A model generated the notes under the pieces. It did no database searches. It saw nothing but the letters and a program-made list of their open reading frames with translations, and was not told the origin of the DNA. Made by a program: the position numbers and the translations under genes. 64,000 nucleotides of DNA from Luzula sylvatica (lineage: Eukaryota; Streptophyta; Magnoliopsida; Poales; Juncaceae), in contig OX326958.1 of the NCBI GenBank assembly GCA_946800325.1, positions 65,142,366 to 65,206,365 of the forward strand, in the 5' to 3' direction. Shown one piece after another: positions 61,187 through 64,000 of the stretch (position 1 is the stretch's first letter; every line of letters starts with the position of its first letter).

Positions 61187-63918
61187 ATGGCATCCATAAC
61201 ACCACCAGCTATTGAAGGTCTCTGCGCCCTCGCCGAGGAATCCACCCTACGTCGTGATTTTCCGGCGGCGATCCGGTGTCTGGAGGCTTCTCTCTCCTCT
61301 CCTGCCGTGTTTCCGCTTCCTCCGTTGATTGAATCCCAAATCCGGCTTCGTTTGGCCTCTCTCCTCCTCTCTCACACCCACAATCTCCATCATGCGAAAT
61401 CACATCTGGAGAGATCTCTCTTATTATTGTCTCCTTTGACCTCAGCTCCGTTGCAATTGAAGTTACTCGCTCACTCCATGCTTGCCAATACGTACCATTT
61501 GGTCGGAGCGATACCTCAGCAGAAGCATATACTGTTTAAGGCGATTCAACTGGTGAATCACTCCTCGGGCTTGGTGATTTCCAAGCACGAAGCTCTGATG
61601 TGGATGTGCAATTTTCAGGCACAAATGGCCTCATCATTAGCAGTGGAAGCAGACTATTCAGGGGCCATAGAAGCGATCGAGGTGGGCAAAGTGGCCGCAG
61701 AAGAGATTCAAAGCCCTGAACTTAGGGTTTTCTTTGCTGCATCCGAGCTACACGTCCATTTACTTCACTGGGAAGATTCTAGAATCGTAGAATCTTCAGC
61801 GCAACGTTGCGCCAATGCATGGAACGAGATCCCCTCTTTTCAAAAACAGCATTTTATCGGCTTATTTTTCTACACGGAGCTTCTCCAAACCTTATATCTT
61901 CTCAGAATTTGCGACTACAAATCGGCCTCGCAACACGTAGAAACCCTAGACACGGCCATGAAAAAAGAAACACAAAGGATTCAAAGAGTGAAAGAAATAA
62001 ACTCGGAGATCATCTCCATTGACGATAGTCTCTCCAGACACGACTTGCACAGAATGGAGCGGTATGCACTGGAGAAGAAACGGGCCGGGTTGGGAAATCA
62101 GTTGAAGGCCGAAACGGGTCAGGAATCCGACTCGTTAGATTGGGATTATGGAGAGAAGCTCCACTTGGCTCCTCCGCCAATGGATGGAGAGTGGTTGCCG
62201 AGAAATTCCGTTTTTGCCCTTGTGGATTTAATGGTGGTTATGGTTGGGAGACCGAAAGGGTTTTTCAAGGAATGTGCCAAGAGAATTCAATCTGGTCTAC
62301 AACTTATTCATAGTATGTATTTTTTATTTTCACAAATACCCTTCATTTTACCAAGTTTACTTATATAGTGTATTTTCTTTTGTGTTTTTCTACAGGTGAA
62401 CTCATGAAGCTCGGGATAGTAGACGGTGTAACAGGTAAAGATTTGGTTATTGATTTTGTCCCTCGATTACATTCCCTAATCCCTAAACCCTAAACCCTAA
62501 TTGCAGAGGTGAATTTGCAACACTCAACAATATGGATGGCAGGATTATATTTAATGCTTTTACTTCAATTCTTGGAGAATAAAGTCGCAATGGAGCTTAC
62601 TCGCTCCGAATTCGTCGAAGCTCAGGAGGTAAACTCTTATATTCTCATAATTTGATTTAATTTAATTTTGAATATTTTATTTATTATTTTCTAGGCATTG
62701 ATGGAGATGAAAGAATGGTTTGTTCGATTTCCCACGATTTTGCAAGGGTGCGAAAGTACTATTGAGATATTGAGGGGTCAATATGCTCATTCTCTTGGTT
62801 GCTTCAATCAAGCTGCTTTTCATTTTCTCCAAGCTTCCACTGTATGAAAAAAAATTACAATATTTTATTATTTATTTATTTTATTTAAATTATTATTTTT
62901 TAGTTGACCGAAAGCAAGTCCACCCAATCCATGTGCCAAGTCTATACTGCTGTTTCCTACATTTGTATGGACAATCCAGAGGCCACTTCACAGGTACTCT
63001 CTCTCCCTCTCTCTCTCTCTCTCTAGAAATAACATTTTGATTTTATCATTTTTTTCCAGGCGATGGATTTGATGGGGCCCGCGTATAGAATAATGGACTC
63101 ATTTGTTGGGGTGCAAGAGAAAACATGCATCATTTTCGTATACGGGCTTTTACTCATGAGACAACACAACCTACAAGAAGCAAGGTATGCATACCCTAAA
63201 TTTTAATTCATGAAAAAAGGAGGGACTTATTTGCAAAAAAACGATAATCAATAATGCAGGATTCGATTAGCTGGTGGGTTGAAAATGGCGCACCAACAAC
63301 TCGGAAACATACAATTGGTATCGCAATATCTGACGATCCTCGGTACGTTAGCGTTGCAACTTCACGATACGGGTCAAGCTCGAGAGATTTTAAAATCGTC
63401 CTTGACTCTCGCGAAAACTCTTTACGACGTTCCCACTCAAATCTGGGTTCTCTCTGTTATCACTGGTATAGTTTTTTTTTTTTTTTTTTTGGAATTTACG
63501 TTTGTAGTTGTACCCTCCAAAAAAGTTTGATTTTTTTGAGGCGGTGTTGGTATAGGTTTGTATCAGGAGTTGGGTAAGAGTGCGAATGAAATGGAGAACT
63601 CCGAGTACGAGAAAAAGAAAGAGGATGATTTGCAAAGACGACTTTCTGACGCGTTGTCACGGCCCCGCCATCAAGAACTGGTACGTATTATTATTCGTGT
63701 TATCTTAAAATAAAATAAAAGGTTAAATGATTTAAATGCTATTTATTTTACAGATTTCGACGGAGAGGATCAAAGTGCAGCCCTTACATGTGACGAAGCA
63801 AGGGGAAACGGGTCCGTCTTCAAGAGCGGATCTTGATATACCCGAATCGATTGGGCTTCCGAATCCACTATCCGCACCCAATACTAGACTTAGGGACCGC
63901 GGTAAAAGGAAAATTTGA
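61187..63918 (+). CDS. SCC4: Cohesin loader subunit MAU2/SCC4
   Basis: Nine exons join in phase: 61187-62312, 62396-62434, 62507-62628, 62695-62841, 62904-62993, 63060-63184, 63260-63465, 63556-63680 and 63754-63918. They give 714 residues, close to the Arabidopsis protein (about 725). SCC4 pairs with SCC2 to load cohesin onto chromatin. The protein is an all-helical TPR-like array. Family blocks include IEGLCALAEESTLRRDFPAA at the N-terminus, SHLERSLLLLSPLTSAPLQL, YHLVGAIPQQKHILFKAI, LDTAMKKE, the central PPPMDGEWLPRNSVFALVDL, and in later exons GLKMAHQQLGNIQLVSQYL and HDTGQAREILKSSLTLAKTL. The C-terminus is basic (LRDRGKRKI). Intron 2 contains telomere-like CCCTAAACCCTAAACCCTAA (62481-62500). 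The stop is at 63916-63918, so the gene is complete. Confidence 0.95.
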
Positions 63919-64000
63919 AGTATTATGTAATATCTTTTTTTATTATTTAAAGTAATATGTATATATTTTATGAAGAATAGCGTGATGATAGAAATATTAG

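Overview
The window is nuclear DNA of a flowering plant, most likely a core eudicot. The evidence is short GT..AG introns (about 60-500 nt), very AT-rich spacers, plant-specific gene families, and many small TIR transposons with intact target-site duplications (TSDs). There are no bacterial operons, no rRNA or tRNA genes that I can see, and no CRISPR. The species cannot be fixed from sequence alone.

Ten protein-coding genes are supported, with exon structures read directly from the sequence. From left to right: a coiled-coil protein of the At5g41620 type (6015-8274, +); an intronless-CDS cytosolic sulfotransferase with a spliced leader (9440-10501, -); an SRP54 GTPase with nine coding exons (12923-15011, +); an F-box/MYND zinc-finger protein (24243-25914, -); UBA5, the UFM1-activating E1 with 14 exons (36277-39219, +); a small coiled-coil/CxxC protein with an EAR-like run, resembling the C-terminus of IDD14/15/16 factors but without zinc fingers (40271-40900, -); a small DnaJ-type cysteine-rich protein (46941-47255, -); splicing factor SF1/BBP (50288-52393, -); a plastid-targeted DUF493 protein (56995-58060, +); and the cohesin loader MAU2/SCC4 (61187-63918, +). 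Most are single-copy housekeeping genes for protein targeting, UFMylation, splicing and cohesin loading. They do not form a pathway and look independently transcribed.

The rest is accessory DNA. Two near-identical 0.87-kb Mutator-type MITEs lie at either end of the window (2310-3183 and 58818-59690). A 3.3-kb non-autonomous Mutator-like element (52514-55812) has a perfect 9-bp TSD and carries two unrelated minisatellites. Other elements are shorter Mutator-type MITEs (32590-32850, 35178-35570), two hAT-type elements of a CGGATA-rich family (18744-19371, 29838-30398) plus a truncated third, a 209-bp hAT MITE with a perfect 8-bp TSD (31290-31498), a Harbinger-like element (15996-17946), and a hairpin MITE 270 bp upstream of the SRP54 start. 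The terminal repeats of several Mutator-type families share an unusual roughly 30-bp internal phasing. Long stretches (about 19.4-24.2 kb, 25.9-29.8 kb, 32.9-36.2 kb, 40.9-46.9 kb, 59.7-61.2 kb) hold no gene that I can support.
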